NCBI GenBank assembly: GCA_037179335.1
Contig: JAKZHN010000013.1
Location: 434,001 to 498,000, forward strand
Reading direction: 5' to 3'
From: Cyclaneusma minus
Taxonomy: Eukaryota > Ascomycota > Leotiomycetes > Marthamycetales > Marthamycetaceae
Length of the DNA: 64,000 bases
In this document: positions 11,886-24,250 of the stretch, piece by piece
How the letters are laid out: each line of letters begins with the position of its first letter
Position numbering within the stretch: the first letter of the stretch is position 1
The notes under the pieces: generated by a model
What the model was told of the DNA's origin: nothing
What the model saw: the letters and a program-made list of their open reading frames with translations, nothing else
Database searches by the model: none
Position numbers and translations under genes: made by a program

Positions 11886-14042
11886 TCAAAAGTCAAACTC
11901 CCCCCTGAAACTCTCCACATCCATCCCCACCACCACCCTTTCCGCCAAATCCCGGCGTCCCATCTGACTAAACACCCGCCTCAGCGTATCAAACAGATTC
12001 GTGCTCTGGTTCTGGCTAATCATGCTCTCCAACTGCGCCTCGCCCAGTCCCGCGCCCCCGGCCAGCTCGCGCGCCTTCTCGCGTCCCTCCTTCTCAACCA
12101 CATCGTGCATAGCCAACGCGCCCAGCAAGTGTCCAGCCGCTTCTTCAAAACAGCCCACGTTGATACAACTCACACCTAGGTTGTATCTCGCTCTTACGAA
12201 ATTCGGACGCAGGGTCAGCGCTTTTTCGTACGCGGCGATCGCTTCTTCCGACCGTCCGGAATTCGCAAGCGTAGCACCGAGTCGGTTCCAGAGCAGATGC
12301 ACCTCGCCGTCTCGCGTAGCAAGGCCGGCTTCCCTGCTAGCCAGCGCTGCAGAAAAGCAATCCACGGCTTTAGCATATTCCTCGGCGCCGTAAAACAGCA
12401 CACCCAGACCGACTTGCACGTCTGGATCCATATGCTCCCCGTCCGGACTCAGTTGCGCAGCGCGGATAAACAGATCCGTGACTTTCTCGTGCAGCTGATG
12501 CCGATCCGTAAAGCCGATTTCCGTATCCTGAGATAAATCGCCCGGACCGATGATGCTTGGGTATTTGACAGAGAGCCAGCGCTCGAGCGTGCGGTAGGCT
12601 GTGCTATCATATCCCTCGTTCGTATAGCTTACAGCCAGGCCCATCAGCGCCTCCAACCTCGTCGGATCGAGTTTCAGCGCCTGCTCCAGCGCCCTGATAG
12701 CCGGCGTCTCTTTCTCATTCTGCGCCTGTGCGCTTCCCAGCATAACCCAAGCATCAACATGCTGCGGATCCTTCTGCACCGCAGCCTCAAAAGCCAGCGC
12801 CGCAAGAGAAAGATTACCGCCTTCGGCCATAATGCGCATTCCTTCATCATAAGCATTAGCCACGTCGCGAAACAGGTTTTCGTCTTCAAACATATAATCG
12901 CCCAGCTGCGGATCGCGGTAATCGTGCGTATTGAGCGAATCAAAGTTCCCCCAGGAGTCGAAATCGCCCATGTGCGTACCATCCAGCATATCATTATCAC
13001 GAGCAAGATCCCTAGCACGTTGCGTTTCAGCCTGGATTCCGCGCCAGATAGCCTCAAAATCGCCATGATTTTGCTGACCATAGTCATCTAGGTCTTGAGA
13101 ATCGACTGACCTGTCCATTTGGTTCAGCTCGGCCTCCATGGCCGCGGCTGCTTCTTCCGTACCCGCCGATTCTTGCGATTGCAGGTCGAGTTGCGCGAAC
13201 TGTTCTTCCCAGTTTTCGTCGTCGAGCTCGACCATCTTGCCTTTGCCCTTGCCTTCGACTTCTTGCTGATGCGGTGGCGGTTGGAAGGGTTGCTGGCCGA
13301 ACTGGGGGCGGAAGGCAGGGGCGTAGCCGCCCATCATGCCGCCGTTCATGCCCATGCCCATCATACCGGGCATTCCGTAACCGCCCATCATGGGTTGCGA
13401 ATAGGGGCCTTGTTGCATAGGTCCAGCAGTCTGTGGCGAAGCCGAAGTCGCTGCCCGAGTAGCCTCCAACATCCTGCCGTATTCCTGGGGTCCGAATTTC
13501 CTCGTAAACTCGGCCGGACTCAGCGAATTCATATTCATGTTCGGTTGTTGTAATTCGGGGTTGTATTCGCTGGCCCACGGAGCAGGGCTGCTCGAACTGC
13601 CTCGTTGCTGGGCGAACTGCTCTTGTCGCATTTGCTCCATGGCGAAGGCCTCTGGTGGCATTTGGTTCATCTGGGGTATCTGGCCGCCCTGTTGCATGAA
13701 TTCGTTCATCATCTATGAATAAGAATGATAGCACATTTGTTAGCCCATGTCCTCTCCCGCAGCTTCTCTCGCAGCTTCACTCGCATCTTCATTCGCAGCT
13801 CCAACCCCATCCTCAATCCAAACACCTCTGCCAGTCACCCCAAAGGAAATTGCAGACCAAGCTTCACTCACATTATCCTGACTCCCATTCAACGGTCCAC
13901 TCCTCATACCCTGCTGCACCCCCCCCGGTCCCCTCCCCACCAACCGATCTCTCTGCAGACTCTTATCATCCTGCGTATGTTTCGTAAACTGGCTGAGCGG
14001 ATTGCCGGCCGTCGAGCACTCAGCGCCACCGAGAAACGACAT
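11886..14042 (-). CDS. PEX5: PEX5, peroxisomal PTS1 import receptor
   Basis: Two exons on the minus strand: 14042-13872 (57 codons, starting MSFLGGAEC) and 13712-11886, joined by a 159-bp GTGAGT...ATAG intron, total 665 residues. The N-terminus has the conserved Cys (residue 9) that is monoubiquitinated for receptor recycling in this family. Disordered middle with WxxxF/Y-type motifs WASEY (~103) and WEEQF (~225), which bind Pex14/Pex13. The C-terminal half (~335-640) is a TPR superhelix (for example DAWVMLGSAQAQNEKETPAI) that binds C-terminal SKL-type signals. It shuttles matrix enzymes from cytosol to the peroxisome membrane. Length fits fungal PEX5. The 3' end is G-rich on the coding strand. 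Without the first exon the next Met would lose the recycling Cys, so the two-exon model is preferred. Confidence 0.95.
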
Positions 14043-15181
14043 CTTCACTTCCTTCTCCAACGATAATCAACGGGTCTGTGTGTTCGAAAGAGGATGCGAG
14101 TAGGAAATTGTGGCGACCGTCGGCTTTTCGTGATGTACGTAAACCATGCAAAGTAGCTCTGATTCGGAGATAGGTATATTGATGTAGGGGAGGTGAGGAA
14201 GGAGAAAAGAAGGCGTTCAGGACCCCAGCCTTGGTCGAAAGAAAGTTGCGGAGAAAGTGTGGGGTTGAGGTCTTGTTTGGTGGTCAACCATGGATGGAGC
14301 TCTCGCTCGCGGGGTCCTTTGCGCTGACTTTCCGACTTTGCCGAGGTCGTGTGGTAAGGCTGAGAGTGCGCTTCAGTGGCGCGCGCGTGATGGGCTTTAA
14401 TTATTAATCACGGGTATAGGCAGGGAGTTTGTGAGTGGCAAATTTTTTATTGAAATCAGGAACATGATGGTCCGTCACAGAATATTGGATTTTTCGCACT
14501 AGACGTGTAGTCGAATATCAAGTGTTGCATGTGAAGACAATATAGGAGTGAGTTTTGCGGGCAGCGGCTAAGGGCGGGTCAATGTTCGCCCACCAACTCA
14601 TTCACATTAATAATACACACAAAAACTGAAGTGAATTCATGATTCGATTCTTCTGGGGGTATCTATCTAGCCATTGCCTCATGCCATGTTCTGTAAAGAC
14701 CCATATCATAGACGCCTGAGCAGAGAAGAAGACTGGAAGCCAGGTCATTGCCAAGCCGCTCCGCAAGGTCCGCCACCTCCCCTCCCTACGAATGCAAGCA
14801 AGGAAGCCATCAACCTCCAACTCCATAGCCTCCATAGCAAAGCGCGGAAACAGAAGCAAGAATCAATCTGAGAAATCCGCATGATAGTGTACAAGCAATG
14901 CCCTCGCCATGAATCGCGCCATGCCATATGTATGTGCATCCGAGAACTGAGCACAAAAGAACTCGATATTTTCTGGTACCCGGGAACGCCCCCATCTCTC
15001 CATGGAATGCCGTCAAACGCTGTTGTGTAGTGTGAACACTCTGTTTTCTTTTTCGCTGCAAATGCGTAAAATGCTCCCAAAAGGACTCCATTCACCATAG
15101 CATGTCGAAATTCGAGAAACGGCAAAAGACAAAGGACGCATGAATGACAAAGATCATGAGAATGGCAAGGTCGAGGAACTC
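14043..15181. other. PEX5 promoter and RAD53 3' flank
   Basis: About 1.1 kb lying between the 5' end of PEX5 and the 3' end of RAD53, both on the minus strand. Short frames on both strands show no domain. 14390-14470 is A/T-rich. No tRNA or repeat is recognised. Confidence 0.45.
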
Positions 15182-15249
15182 AGAAGTAGCGGCGTGGGGC
15201 AGCAGGATGAGAGCCAGCATGCTTCGCGATGGCGGCCCTCCTCTTCTGC

Positions 15250-15350
15250 TGCTCCTCTTCTTTCTGCTTCTGCTACTCTTCTTTCTGCTTCTGCTCCTCT
15301 TCTTTCTGCTTCTGCTCCTCTTCTTTCTGCTTCTGCTCCTCCTCTTTCTG
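15250..15350 (-). repeat. 21-bp coding minisatellite at the RAD53 C-terminus
   Basis: About 4.5 copies of a 21-bp unit encode QKQKEEE on the minus strand. In one copy a GAG codon is TAG (15273-15275), which sets the annotated stop. Copy number is likely variable between strains. Confidence 0.85.
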
Positions 15351-18300
15351 CATCTTCTCCTGGTAACGCAGGTTTCGCAACTCCAGCAAATGCTTCTCAT
15401 GCACACCCACCTTCCAGTCCAAGGTGCGCGCCGCAACGTGGTCGAGGCAGGCGAATGTCTCGCCCTCGCGTCTGGGTTGCTTGCCTTCGCCGACGAAAAT
15501 GTTGACTTTGAACTTGAGGAAAATCTTGCAGGGGGGCGCGGTATGTCCGTCGAAGTCGGCTGGCTTGTTGCCAAAGATACCCCACACCTGGATGATATCG
15601 CCGTGCTTGAGCTCACCCCAGTAGTAGTTTCGTCCGCAGGTATCCTTGGGCTTGTAGGATGGGATGTGGATGTCGTTGATTTCGATGCCACTGCTCGCCT
15701 TGGTGCTGATGTAGAAGTGTAGGTCGTCCACGCGCACACTCGCATCTCGACCTTGCACATCCGCCGTCACATCTCTCATGTTGTCTGCCTTCGCCTTGGC
15801 TTCATCCCACTCTGCTTCCTTCGAGGAGGGTTCGTAGCAGAGCACCAGCTTGAAGGCGAACTTGGGAATCCGGGTGTCCATAGTGTCAGTGTAGATCATA
15901 GTATTGTCGGGGTGGCGACCCCAAGATGCAAACTGGTCGTTGATGTTGAGAATCATGTTCGGGAAGATCGAGTCTTCTGTAGAGACCAACTTGGCAAGAA
16001 TACGTCTGGGTGTGGCAAATTTGAACTCAGAGCCTGGAAGATTGTTATCATGGCGATCCTGAGTATCGGGGATATGTTTAAATAGTTGAGGCTCACTGGC
16101 GTTGGTCTGAGGAATACCAGTAGAGATTGTGGGAGCTGGGACCGGTGAAAATCGCTCAGTGGTAGAAGCTGTAGCGCTGGCCGGGCTCATGGTCTTTGCA
16201 GTGGAGGATTCGGTCAATTGACGGTCATCGCGCTTCATCAGAGTGGGTCGAGCCGCCACAGGAGCTGCTGGTGCCGACTTGCTGAAACTGTCCTGGCGCT
16301 CAGGCTCCACAGATGGGCTGCGGCTGCGGCTGTGACTGCGCATCAGACGGTCGTAAGTCGGGTTTCCAGCGACGAACTCCTCGCCCTTAGACTTAGCTTC
16401 CTCCGTCCAGGCGCCGTATTGTATGGTCGACATCTCTGGGTAGTCCTCGTGCCAGGTGCTCCTGTCTCTTGCGTCCCAGAACACCTTCTTGGGCAATGGC
16501 ATGTCGATGAAGCGCGAGGACTTGTACTTCTTGACTGGCACAGGAAGGTCATCAAGATCGTCTTCATCTTCGCGCTGCCTGCGCAGACTGGTTGTTGTCG
16601 AGTCTGGCACCTTTGAAGGGCCAGAATCAGCTTTGCGGGGGCTTGGAGCAGACATGATCTTCGGTGATGGTGAGTCCAGGTCGCGTGGAGGGGAATCCAT
16701 GGGTTTGATGCGCAGGTCACGCACGAGCGATTCGGCGCCGAGAAGGCTGGGTGCGGCAGAGATGGGGCTTTGCGCAATCGAAGGGCTGCGTTGCGGCATG
16801 AAGGTGATGGGTGGTGACGGGTAGCTGTCTGGAGGTGAACTGCCCTCGAACGAGTGCAGAACCGGCTCGCTTGCTCCGTCCATAGATGGCGAGAACCGCG
16901 GGCGCTCACGAAGTGGACGATTGAGTATGTTAATGGGAATAGCTGCACGGCTGCCCCCGTTCACCTCGCCAAAAAGCGTCTGTTGATTCGCTGCGCGCCT
17001 GTCGCTGTAATGGACAGCTTGTCGCGGTGCTCGGATGGTGCTGAAATCTTCAACGGAAGTGTCATCGCCGCTACTGAAACTACTTGGTATTTCACGCTGG
17101 CGAACTGTGACATCAACATCGACGTCGACATCACCATATACCTCGTCACCCAGATACTGCTCCTCTGGGCCTGGATCTTCAAGGCTGAGCTGCGATGCCC
17201 CTTCTTCCAGTTGCGATGCCACTTGTTCCAGTTCAGACTGACCATCGAACAGTTCCTCGTCCTCCTCCTCAGACTCAAATTGATCAACATCCACCGAATC
17301 ACCTGCATCCGGGATAACACGAAGCCAGCGATTGTTCAGGAGTTGCTCAACCGTCGCGCGCTCGGCAGGCCTGGTCTTGAGCATAGCCTTGATGAAATCA
17401 ACACAAGTTTCGGATACCGATACCGGCTTCGTCATCAAAGGTCGAAGATCCAGCGCCTTAGTCATGATGGTGTTGAGCAGCTCTTGGTAGCTCGTGGTCC
17501 TGCTGCTGGCCGGATACGGTGGTTGGCCACAAAGAGCAAAGTACAGCACGCCGCCCAGAGACCAGATGTCGACAGCAGGTCCGTATCTCTGAGGAGGCAG
17601 GGTAGCCTTCCGGTTTGTCCTCTTTCCTCCATCGTACTCCCGGTATTCGGTGTACACCTCCGGCGCACAGTAAAGCAAGGTTCCGCAGAACGTGCGCAGG
17701 AAAGTCTCGTCGTTTTCGATCATCTTTGACAGGCCGAAGTCGGTCAATTTGACATGGAGGGGATTTCTCTTCTGGATCAGGATGTTGTCTGGCTTGATAT
17801 CACGGTGAGTGATACCCATTCCATGGAGATAGCCCAGAACGCTGAGAAGCTGAGCAGTAAAGGACTTGGCGACCTCTTCGGACAAGCATCCCTCTTTCTG
17901 CAAGAAGCCACCGAGGTCGCCTTCGGGCACGTATTCCATGATGATGTAGAAATGATCACACCAATCCACGTGCTCGATGAACTGGACGATGTTTTCCTTT
18001 GCAAAGGTCAGTACGCGTTCTCATTTGCTTCAACTTCCAAGACTCACATGCTTGATCCTGCTCATGATCTTCATCTCCTGTTCAACCTTCTGATCAAGAT
18101 TTCCATTCTTCATGAATCTCCTTTTCTCAAGTTCTTTGGCAGCGAAAGGCTTTCCTTCATACTTGGAGACGAGCTTGTAGACCGTTGCAAAAGCACCCTT
18201 TCCAATTACGCCTTCCTTGTTGTATTTCGGTGCACCTGTCCATGGGCGCTTGGTCATTGTCGTCGAATTGTGGTACTCAATGCCTTGCTTAAAGATGTCG

Positions 18301-19145
18301 TTTGGCTTTGGCATGTTAGCGACTTCAACCGAATAGGAACTGGGGAATTTGCTTACAGTTTTGTTGTTTTTCCTGTTAGCAAGTTTCTGCATTTCCCGGA
18401 AATAGTGGGCGACATTGGCTTGGTACTCTTCCTGGTACTCATCACTTCTCTGTGGTATGCGCACAATGAATGCGTAATCCAAGGGCTCAGTGATCAATCT
18501 GACTTCCATCCCGTTCCTGAGGACATGTTGGCAGCTTTGACCATTCTCTTTGTCCTTGGCTCGCAGCTGGTGACCATCGACCTGAGTACCATTTGTGGAT
18601 TGGTCTTCGAGCATGACCGAGCCAAACTGGTTGACATAAATCCGAAAGTGCACGTTGCTCACTCTCCTGGCAGGGTCAGAGGTGCCAAGCACAATGTCAC
18701 AGCGCGAGGCGTTGCGACCGAACTGGAAGCCCTGAAGCGGATTCTTGAGGCTTGGAATTGCCGAGAGTCTCAGGACGATGGTTCGGGCGTGTTCTCGGGC
18801 CTGTTCAGGATCGATCTGCTCAAATTCTGCTGCTAAGCGAGTGCTCTCAGAAAATTGGGTGCTTGGGATGACTTCTTCGCCATCCTCGTTCCGCAAGATG
18901 TGTTGAGGTGAGTGGTGAGCAATTTGGGCAGTTTCCACGCAGGCTTCGATGGTGATTGGGTGCAATATGAGAATGACCTGGCTCATATCCTCATCGCTGA
19001 GGCCTGAGTTCTGGCGGCCGAGACGACGGGGATCGACCACGGGTTGGGTTGCTGCAAAGGAGTAGTTGTCAGCATACTGTTGCCACCTGGTTTGCGAAAA
19101 GGGAGGTTGCAAGCCATCCTCACGTTGGGAGCCCTCTTCCGCCAT
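15273..19145 (-). CDS. RAD53: RAD53/CHK2-type checkpoint kinase (FHA-kinase-FHA)
   Basis: Two exons, 19145-18048 and 17996-15273, with a 51-bp GTGAGT...AAAG intron, giving about 1273 residues. N-terminal FHA domain ~122-229 (GRNAS, SNVHF, STNGT phosphothreonine-binding motifs). Ser/Thr kinase ~307-590: G-loop GKGAFATV (315), Lys in FAAKELE (337), THRDIKPDN (429), DFG (452), APE (477). A second, diverged FHA (~1030-1190) contains SWGRHPDNT and GIEINDIHIPSYKPKDTCG. The FHA-kinase-FHA order matches yeast Rad53, which transduces DNA-damage and replication-stress signals from Mec1/Tel1, rather than single-FHA Chk2. The C-terminus is a QKQKEEE heptad repeat that ends at a TAG falling inside the repeat; the frame beyond stays open for 30 more codons. 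Catalytic residues look intact, so a working kinase is expected. Confidence 0.93.
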
Positions 19146-21226
19146 TGTGAAGGGCTTGGAGAATCCCGATTCAAGTTGTGGGTTGCGAGGGAGATGGAGG
19201 TTGGATCAGGGTCGAGTCTGATATTTTCTATGGTTAAGCGCAGGATCTCGAAGCAGCTAGGCAGCTATCGTCGGGACGATGAGGGTTTCTATCCGGACAG
19301 GCTGGGGGGCGGAGATATCTCGAGTCCTGGTCAGATCCTATACAAGGCAGATGATGGAGGAGGTTCCGCAGGATCGGTGATTCACGATTCTCTCTCTCAG
19401 GAGAGAATTGGAGTTTGAAGCAGGAACATACGACATCAGGGGTCGGAGGATGGATGGGCAAGATGCAAGACTCAGGATCGAAGAAAGCGGAGGTTCTGGA
19501 GCGAGTTGATGGCAATCTTGCAAGTTTCTATTCATCAGCGACAGTCTTTGGGACGCCGTGCATCACAATAACAACAATAGCAAATTCGCAGGCAGGAGAC
19601 AGTGCATTGATCAGATCTCACCTTCACTTGCACGCCCTATACGGGCCCACAGGCAATCATGAGGGAGAAGCACAGAGTGAGGTATGGTCAGGAGTGCGGG
19701 TCAAGTGAGGCAGACGAGAGGAAATGTTTCTGGGAGAAGTTCAACATCACGTTCGCGAAGCTCGAGACCTATGTCGCGACTCATTCGGCATCACTGTTTT
19801 TCCGTTCCGGCCCCGCAATAGTGTGCCCCACTCAGATCTTCATTGCTTGGCAAAATGGGTGGACAATCGACACCGTGAACTTTTACTCTCTAGAAGTGCT
19901 GCGGAGCTGGCTTGATGGGCTGAGAGTGGGTGGTGACAGCGTATCGGATGATTTGTAGCAACGGCTGATGAGTCCGCTACTGAAATGCCGCATGGGAAGA
20001 CGCGACATTCTGGTGGTGGAGCATGATCGAAGGAGCCAAGTCTGTCGGGCTTCTTGCTGATCAATTCGATCAGGAGTTGAAGGTTCGTAAAACTATAATT
20101 TTCTATAAGTATGACGTCTTAGTTCCTTGTATCTCAGCCAGAGCAGGAGTGTTGATGAGTGGGATGACCTGCGACATCACCAGTCCGCCGGTTTTGTCCT
20201 GCAAGGCATGGAGTCATGGACATCCAATAACAATTCGTTGAGAGGAGTCTTTCATATTTACTTCTATGCTTGTTCCTCAGTAGAGAAGGTGGCGTACTCT
20301 TTCAAACTTTCATCTTCACAGGATCTTGAAGACGGGTGCATGGATGATGAAAGACAAAACCTGCCGTCGCAGAGTTGGCAGTGGTGAATCTTGAACATCA
20401 TCACCCAGCAATCCACTCTCTCTTATTCATTTCTGCCCAAAGTCCGCCAGACACCTTAGTAACACTTGCTAGAGTTTTCTTTACATTTCTTTCAGGAACT
20501 AGCATCTATAGTGACATGGAGAATTTCTGGATACGGCCTGATTTAGCGGGTGGTAATGCTTCCAAGTTCCAACTTCCAGGTACTTGAAATATTCCAAAGT
20601 ATTTGAAGCATTCTTGATTATGTGGATTACTTCCGATCACTTGGGATGCTTCCGATCTCCTGGCATACTTCCAATTACTTCAAATACTCTCAACTCCTTG
20701 GAATACTCTCAGTGACTTGAAGTACTCTCAATTATTGGAGATATTCACAAACCCGCCGAAACTGTGAACCGCATCCTGACTTCTCACGTTCCACTGCATC
20801 TCTTAGTTTCTTGACTGGTTGGCTTCCAGTTGATAAGGACTGCTTTCTGATTTGTAGAACTTTGCTTAAAAGACAGAAGCCTACTCTCAGGGCTTGGGTT
20901 CCAGCTTCCCTGAACGATAGATGACAAATGAAGCGTCATAATTTGTTCGAGTTGGTGTCTGGTTACTGGGTTCAAAGGAACGATGATAAGGAAAAGGGGC
21001 TTACCAATGGAATCTTTTTACCTTTCATCATAACCTTCCAGAGTTTGCTTACCCCTATTTCTTCAATGGACTTATAGAAACAGCATTCATCTGGGCAAGA
21101 TAACTTCTGCATAGCAGATGACATCGCTGTTCCGCCCGCCCCTGGAAATCGGCCACTCACGACTCTCGATTTGAAACTCACGATGTCCGCCCCGGGGGGT
21201 CTGCCAAGTCGAGATATCCGACGACG
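19146..21226. other. RAD53 upstream region, no gene seen
   Basis: About 2 kb of mixed composition. Frames are short, without recognisable domains. It contains the minisatellite at 20573-20745. The first few hundred bases presumably hold the RAD53 promoter; no clear TATA box is apparent. Confidence 0.45.
20573..20745 (+). repeat. Degenerate ~20-bp tandem repeat
   Basis: A run of imperfect units resembling ACTTGGAATACTCTCAATT alternates TTCC/TCTC variants across about 170 bp. Units differ at several positions. Simple minisatellite, with no coding frame. Confidence 0.6.
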
Positions 21227-22005
21227 ATGTCATTTCCTCAAGCAGGAGGCAGCCCAGATCGCATGAACACGTCAACCAACACCTTCTGCGTCACCCTCCC
21301 CGGCTCCTTTCTCGTTGTATGTTTTCCGTATAGATATCATTCGCAGTCCCTCAGTCATTTCTTCCCCACAACACTTTCCACGCCATCACAGCAACGGCCT
21401 TGCACGCACAACTCCGAAACACCAAGTCCTTTAGCACAAGTTCGAAGCTTCGGTCAGAAATCTGCAAGCACTCTCGTTCTGCTTCCTCGCCTGAAGCAAG
21501 CTACCCCGAATCCGAAAGCTCCGAGCCCATCCTCGAGTGCGAACACTCACCATCCAACTTCTGGGGCGCAACGGCGCGGGCATGTCTCCTCAGAAGCACT
21601 CCGACGACCATGGCCGAGAAGGACGACAACAGAAAGAACATCGAACTGGACGCGCGGCTGCTCGCCTGACGCCCCTGACTCTCTGGAAAGCAGCGCAAAA
21701 GGTAAGCCAATGGCTTTGACGAACTCCTTCGCATATTCAACGAACTCTTTTGCTGATGATCACTCCAGACTGGCTGTGCGAAGGCTCCGTGAGCGCTTCG
21801 AAGCCGTCAAGCACCGATCCCGAAGAGATCGCGTGGGCCGCGGCTGCCCACTTCATGCCCTGGCTTCGCCAGCCTTCGCCGATGCCGACGGTTCATCCGT
21901 CGCTGGTTCTTCGACTGGCAGTGCTCGAGGCATCGGCTTTGGAGGATCTGCCGTCAACTTCGCAGGATCTTCGACGAGGATCTTCGACTGGCAGCGGCGT
22001 TGGCT

Positions 22006-22655
22006 CTTCCACCAGCTTCGAGTTTGGAGAGACTTCGACCAGCTTGGGAGTGGTACCCCGAGATTGAGCATCACGCTCCCTCCGTCCCTATCATCCTGGT
22101 GGGTACCAAGCTTGATCTTCGCGATGATCTTGCGACTCTGGGAAGTCTGAGGAGCAAGAAGATGGAACCTGTTTCCTACGACCAGGCCATCGTCGTTGCG
22201 AAGGACATTCGTGCCCACAAGTACCTCGACTGAGAGTGTCGGAACTGCCGTCCAGGGTGGTGGGGGTGGAATCTTTGATTGGTTCATGAGGATGAGGCCC
22301 GAGTTGGGCGATGATGGGATGCTCAATCCGGCGCTTAGAGTGGCCGAATGGGAGGGCAAGATGGATAAAGAGACGGAGGTCACCACGGAATATGTTGAGC
22401 CGTCATAGATCCCACAGATACTGTGGCGGCGAAGGAAGGGGATCATGATCCGAAGCGCAGAACGATGAGGCACTCGATGAGGCAGTCGACGAGGCAGTCG
22501 ACGAGACCCCAGCTCCTGCTTCGGGGGTGAGACGCTCCACTCGAGCTCGGAAGCCTGTCATTGCCAAGGTGACCGACGATGACGATTTTGTCGAGTGCTC
22601 TGCTCTCACGCAGAGGAACCTGAAGAGTGTCTTCGACGAGGCGATCCGGTAAGTC
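22006..22655 (+). pseudogene. Rac-type small GTPase fragment, interrupted
   Basis: 22006-22229 encodes the second half of a Rac GTPase G domain: WYPEIEHHAP, the TKLD guanine-specificity motif in ILVGTKLDLRDD, and MEPVSYDQA up to HKYL. After about 360 bp of unrelated sequence the protein resumes exactly at ECSALTQRNLKSVFDEAIR (22591-22648), the G5 region, followed by a GTAAGT donor. The G1-G3 motifs (P-loop, switches) are absent upstream and no CAAX end follows, so this cannot encode a working GTPase. The intervening sequence is bounded by TCGA on both sides. Rac controls actin and polarity in fungi; this copy is presumed decayed. Confidence 0.8.
22230..22408 (+). pseudogene. Copy A of a duplicated unrecognised motif
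   Basis: This open frame within the Rac interruption encodes FDWFMRMRPELGDDGMLNPA followed by LRVAEWEGKMDKE and ends at a TAG (22406-22408). It closely matches copy B at 26344-26526 at both DNA and protein level. I do not recognise the family; it may be the C-terminus of a lineage-specific protein. Confidence 0.4.
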
Positions 22656-22779
22656 TTGACTGCTGCTTTCTTCCCTTGGTGGTTTGAGTGGGCCTGCTTA
22701 TTCCTTTCCCTTCAGCATTCTCCCACAATTATTTCCAATGACAAGCATTCTGAATGCTAACAAACAAGCAGATTCTCAA

Positions 22780-22985
22780 CTTTCCATTCTCACAGCTTGG
22801 TAATGGCATCCCCGACGTTCAACTTACAGGTGCAAACCTCGCTCGCGGCAACTTTCCGCGTGCCGTGTTCAAGGGTGCCAGGCTCACGGGTGCCAATCCC
22901 GACGATGGCAACTTCTTCGGTGCGAACTTCCTAAGGGCTGAGTACAACGGCGCCCATCTCACTCGCGCCGTTGCTGTGGCCACCT
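22780..22985 (+). pseudogene. Pentapeptide-repeat protein fragment
   Basis: About 50 residues follow the A(N/D)LxX pentapeptide rule, including LTGANLARGNFPRAVFKGAR and FFGANFLRAEYNGAHLTRA. A CTAAC...CAAGCAG acceptor-like signal precedes it. The frame stays open to 23080 but the repeat decays. Pentapeptide proteins form right-handed quadrilateral beta-helices and are rarer in fungi than in bacteria. The fragment is too short for a full domain, and the Rac exon upstream does not join it in frame. Confidence 0.55.
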
Positions 22986-23409
22986 GGCCCACGTACACCC
23001 TAGGCGCCCGATACATTCCCTCCTCGAAGTCTTGTACGAATTCGCCTGGGAGCGTCATTTCATCGAGTTCACGCCCCTGAGGACACCCTCACGACAATCC
23101 TTCGCAGCCACGGCAACCTCCCCTGACAATGACGCCCGCGCCAACTACTTCGGGACCGAGATTGCGAAGACCTCCGAGCTCTGCCACGACTGGGCCGTTG
23201 AGTTTGCCGCTACTCCTGGCATGGATCCCACACTGAGAAGAGCGGCGATCTGTGGTCTTTGATGATTTCCGTCCTCGCTCCCATCAACGCTCCACAGCGA
23301 GTCCGAGAAGCTGTCTCCCCCTTCACGGGAGTGTTCACCGATCCGTCGCAGACTACCCCGGCAACTCCCACCAAGCGCGGATCCGTTCCTCGAAGCAAAA
23401 GCACCATCC

Positions 23410-23964
23410 ATGGTGCTGTTCTCGGAAGCTCCGTCAATTCGAAGCTTCCGAAGCGCGAGTGAGGTTTTCCGAGCAGGGGGTGATCTGGCCTTTGACCTTG
23501 CCAGTGCTCTTCACTTTCTTCCGGAAGAGGACAGGAAGATGGCGCCGTGGGCCGAGGAGAAGCGCCACCGATACATCATGGCTAAGGGATGGGACTTTGA
23601 CGTTGAAGAGGAGGTCAAGGAGGCTCAGTGCATCGAGTGTAACGAAATGCACAAGATGGTGTACGAGCAAGGATGCTGGCCTGCTGACTCCGGACGCCGC
23701 CGAAGAAGGCTGCTCATCGAGCTTCCAGGTGAGTCCTCTAATACCCCTATCTCCGATGACAAAGTTGTGGAGCCTTTTTTCATGACTGAATCCTCGCTAA
23801 CCACCCGTTTTTCGCAGGCCGGTCCCCTCTCGACCCTCCTCGTCGTCCAAGGACTCATCGACCACGCCCACTCGATCATGTCTATGATCAGGGCTACGCT
23901 GAACCAAGAGATCGCTCTCCTCCACAACGAGGTCGCCGCTCCCGGGACACCGATCCAGCCATAA
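23410..23964 (+). pseudogene. Unrecognised open frame, possible gene fragment
   Basis: 184-codon frame with protein-like central part (residues ~45-95: EEDRKMAPWAEEKRHRYIMA, then DVEEEVKEAQCIECNEMHKM) containing a CxxC pair. A donor-like GTGAGT lies at 23730 and an acceptor-like CGCAG at 23815-23819, so it may once have been two exons. No family recognised. The surrounding decay makes an intact gene doubtful. Confidence 0.3.
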
Positions 23965-24250
23965 CGACCTGCCAACACATCCGGTAGTTCAGTTCGAGGG
24001 AGCGCCGATGGACTTCGTTTGCCTTTCGGATGAAGGAAGTGGCTGCGGACACAATCGTGACCGTGGACACCACGAAGATTCCAGAGGAAGCAGTGAAGTG
24101 CTCCAGGAACCGTCCGGAGTACTTCAACGGCGGCATCCAGCATGTAAGAACGGTGCTAGGATTGGGAAGGGTGGAGCTGGTGCGCTGAGTGTGGCTAGCA
24201 AGCTTCCTCAAATTCATCCCCTCAACATCTCCCGCTCACCCTTCCAAATA

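Noticed and set aside
16854..18836. Two long plus-strand frames (291 and 360 codons)
   Set aside because: Entirely antisense to RAD53 exons, including the conserved kinase core; shadow frames.
21227..22150. 307-codon frame as an intact gene
   Set aside because: Low-complexity, crosses the Rac-homologous DNA in the wrong frame and has no recognisable domain.
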